The notes under the pieces: model-generated | What the model saw: only the letters and a program-made list of their open reading frames with translations | What the model was told of the DNA's origin: nothing | The model's database searches: none | Shown here: positions 6,041 through 7,882 of the stretch, one piece after another | Position numbering within the stretch: the stretch's first letter is position 1 | Layout of the letters: every line of letters begins with the position of its first letter | Translations under genes and position numbers: made by a program | Assembly: GCA_964350135.1 (NCBI GenBank) | Contig: CAYGJN010000118.1 | Location: forward strand, 1-7,882 | Reading direction: 5' to 3' | Length of the DNA: 7,882 bases | DNA from: CAYGJN01 sp964350135 | Lineage (GTDB): Bacteria > Bdellovibrionota > Bacteriovoracia > Bacteriovoracales > Bacteriovoracaceae

Positions 6041-7276
6041 ATGACCCCTATTACAGATGAAAAAAAACTCGAAGCAGAACTAAATCGTCAGCTGGAAATC
6101 CTTGAATTTGGAACAGTTGAAATTACTCCAAAAGATGAATTTGTGGCCATGCTCAAAAAATCCTTAATTAAGGGGACTCCTCTACGAGTTAAATGTGGGA
6201 TTGATCCGACAAGGACAGATGTGCATCTTGGGCATCTAGTGCCTTATAGAAAGATGAGAGCCTTCCAAGATTTAGGGCATACGGGTGTGGTTATTATTGG
6301 AGATTATACCGCTCAAATAGGTGACCCTACGGGAAAAAATGAGTCAAGACAAAGCCTAAGCTCAGAGGAAGTTTCAAAAAATGCTGAGTTTTATAAAAAA
6401 CAACTTTTAACTGTTTTAGATGAGAGTAAAACTGAGTTTCGATATCAGTCACAATGGTTTGAAGGTGTTGGCCTTAAAGATATAATTGCTTGGGCCATGC
6501 AGACAACTGTGGCCAAATTAATTTCGCATGACACTTTTAAAAACCGCCTTGAAAGTGGAGCAAGTCTTGGGCTTCATGAAATGTTCTATCCTGTTTTACA
6601 GGGGGTAGACTCTGTTCATATTAAAGCAGATGTTGAGTTAGGTGGCTCTGATCAAAGATTTAATGTTTTAATGGGAAGAGATTATCAAAAAAACCAAGGA
6701 CAAAGACCTCAGGTGGCCATGCTTCTTCCTATTGTTACAGGACTTGATGGAAATCTTAAGATGAGTAAGTCTCTTGATAATTATATTGGGGTTCAAGACG
6801 AGCCATTTGATATGTTTGGAAAAGTGATGAGTATTCCTGATAAGCTTATGCTTGAGTACTATCAATATATTGCTAATACTTCTAAGGATAAATTTCTTCT
6901 TATTAAAAATGAATTAGAGTCAAACTCTCTTCACCCTAATGAGGCGAAAAAACAATTAGCTTCTGCTATTGTTTCTCTTTTTCATGGAGCCGATTCAGGG
7001 CCACAAATGAGAGCGCAATTTGAAAGAGTTTTTGCAAAGAAAAAAGTTCCTGATGATATTGATGATTATCAAATTAAAGAAGGTGATCAATTATTAACAA
7101 TAATTGTTGAATCAGGGCTCGTTCCAACGAATTCTGAGGCAAGAAGACTATTCAAACAAGGTGCTGTGAGCTTTGTAGATGGAGACAAACTCTCTGACCC
7201 ATCCTTTAGAGTCGATTCCTCTCATAAAGAAAAAGTTTTAAAAGTTGGTAAAAGAAAATTCTTAAGGCTTAAATAA
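6041..7276 (+). CDS. tyrS: Tyrosyl-tRNA synthetase
   Basis: TyrRS charges tRNA-Tyr with tyrosine in the cytoplasm. From ATG 6041 the protein has 411 residues, normal for the bacterial family. Class I signatures are HLGH (residues 62-65, bases 6224-6235) and KMSKS (240-244, bases 6758-6772). Other conserved blocks are VKCGIDPTRTDVHLGH, GDYTAQIGDPTGK, FYPVLQGVDS and ELGGSDQRFNVLMGRD. The last of these is the usual TyrRS active-site block, which separates it from TrpRS. A C-terminal S4 RNA-binding domain spans about 348-411. An in-frame ATG at 5996 would add 15 residues (MLQQMHCYALQFGIL) that I do not recognise as part of the family N-terminus. I chose 6041 because homology begins there and it has a weak GGA at 6032-6034. 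The strong AAGGAGG upstream is 16 bases from 5996 and 61 from 6041, so the start is not settled. rnhA overlaps the stop codon. Confidence 0.95.
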   Translation: MTPITDEKKLEAELNRQLEILEFGTVEITPKDEFVAMLKKSLIKGTPLRVKCGIDPTRTDVHLGHLVPYRKMRAFQDLGHTGVVIIGDYTAQIGDPTGKNESRQSLSSEEVSKNAEFYKKQLLTVLDESKTEFRYQSQWFEGVGLKDIIAWAMQTTVAKLISHDTFKNRLESGASLGLHEMFYPVLQGVDSVHIKADVELGGSDQRFNVLMGRDYQKNQGQRPQVAMLLPIVTGLDGNLKMSKSLDNYIGVQDEPFDMFGKVMSIPDKLMLEYYQYIANTSKDKFLLIKNELESNSLHPNEAKKQLASAIVSLFHGADSGPQMRAQFERVFAKKKVPDDIDDYQIKEGDQLLTIIVESGLVPTNSEARRLFKQGAVSFVDGDKLSDPSFRVDSSHKEKVLKVGKRKFLRLK

Positions 7277-7882
7277 TGTCAAAAAAAATTAAAGATAAAT
7301 TAAAAAAATCTCTAAATGAAATAACTCGTTATTTTATGGATGATCAAAATACGCTTGATATGCTTGCTGCTCTTAAAAATAAGATTGAAGAGCTGACAAT
7401 TGTTGAGGATATTCAGACCGAGTTAAAAACAGATAAATCTGATTTTGAGATTCCAAGTGAAGTCTTAAATACAGATAATGCCTATGTCATTTTTTCTGAT
7501 GGAGCTTGTAGAGGTAACCCTGGGCCAGGTGCTTGGGGAGCTATAGGACAAAGTAAAAACGGTGATTTTTTATTTGAATCCAGTGGTGTTGATTTTCAAA
7601 CAACAAATAATCGAATGGAGTTACTAGGAGCTATTGAAGGTTTAAAGTCTCTTAAGTCTGTGCTCAGTTCTCAAAATAATGGTTTTGATCATTCTAAATC
7701 CGAAGTTTTTTTATACAGTGACTCTAAGTATGTTGTAGATGGAATGAAGTCTTGGATTACAGGGTGGAAGGCCAGAGGTTGGAAGAAAGCAGATAAAAAA
7801 GAACCTGAAAACCTTGATCTTTGGAAAGAACTAGATGCGGCCGCGTATGACTATAGGGAAATAAAATATCTTGCGTTAAAAG
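7276..7882 (+). CDS. rnhA: Ribonuclease HI with N-terminal extension (3' partial)
   Basis: RNase HI cuts the RNA strand of RNA-DNA hybrids. The frame starts at ATG 7276, sharing the A of the tyrS stop (TAATG), and runs off the right edge after 202 codons. The catalytic domain starts near residue 69. Visible metal-binding acidic residues are Asp75 (FSDGACRGNPGPGAWG, 7498-7500), Glu115 (NNRMELLGAIEGL, 7618-7620) and Asp149 (YSDSKYVVDG, 7720-7722). WITGWKARGWKKADKKEPENLDLW is the handle region. The fourth catalytic Asp and the GHxGHxxN segment lie just past the edge. Residues 1-68 are an extension absent from E. coli RNase HI (where the SDG-type motif is near residue 10). It is Lys-rich, then helical-looking, and lacks the aromatic pattern of the eukaryotic-type hybrid-binding domain. 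An AAGG at 7264-7267 can serve as a Shine-Dalgarno, and co-expression with tyrS is likely. Confidence 0.93.
   Translation, partial: MSKKIKDKLKKSLNEITRYFMDDQNTLDMLAALKNKIEELTIVEDIQTELKTDKSDFEIPSEVLNTDNAYVIFSDGACRGNPGPGAWGAIGQSKNGDFLFESSGVDFQTTNNRMELLGAIEGLKSLKSVLSSQNNGFDHSKSEVFLYSDSKYVVDGMKSWITGWKARGWKKADKKEPENLDLWKELDAAAYDYREIKYLALK

Noticed and set aside
7837..7844. GCGGCCGC (NotI site) as a cloning-vector junction
   Set aside because: It lies in frame within rnhA, and conserved-looking RNase HI sequence continues on both sides, so it appears natural.

Overview
The window looks like chromosomal DNA from an AT-rich Gram-negative bacterium. My best guess is a member of the Bdellovibrionota, such as the Bacteriovorax/Halobacteriovorax group. 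That rests on overall style: low GC, A/T-ending codons, GTG starts, a long Lys/Glu/Ala-rich IF2 N-terminus, and a PTPS-III-like pterin enzyme beside an M14 peptidase. No marker gene settles it. All eight genes look intact where they are fully inside the window, and there is no mobile element, CRISPR array, tRNA or rRNA.

Layout. Positions 1-3810 hold the end of a translation/RNA-maturation operon on the + strand: infB (IF2, 5' end outside the window), rbfA and truB, packed with a 2-base gap and then a 17-base overlap. A short gap with a good TATAAT box leads to a separate + strand gene (3887-4747). It encodes a protein with an N-terminal membrane anchor, an unrecognised middle domain and a C-terminal single-cluster ferredoxin. 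Convergent to it, with only 11 bases between stop codons, is a two-gene - strand unit. Its first gene is a 6-pyruvoyl-tetrahydropterin-synthase-family protein (5452-5928), followed after 3 bases by an M14-family zinc peptidase resembling murein tripeptide amidase MpaA (4759-5448). A compact divergent region (5929-6040) separates this from + strand tyrS (6041-7276). The tyrS stop overlaps the start of an RNase HI gene (rnhA) that runs off the right edge.

How the genes work together. infB, rbfA and truB serve translation initiation, 30S maturation and tRNA pseudouridylation, the classic nusA-infB-rbfA-truB grouping. tyrS and rnhA are housekeeping genes. The less ordinary part is the middle. The pterin enzyme has the ExxHGH motif in place of CxxxHGH, suggesting a folate-pathway role (substitute for FolB) rather than queuosine synthesis. 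The membrane-tethered ferredoxin has no obvious redox partner nearby. The tyrS leader contains mutually exclusive pairings around a perfect Shine-Dalgarno sequence that sits unusually far from any start codon. I found no clear candidate for a wholly new multi-gene system; these three points are the ones worth following.
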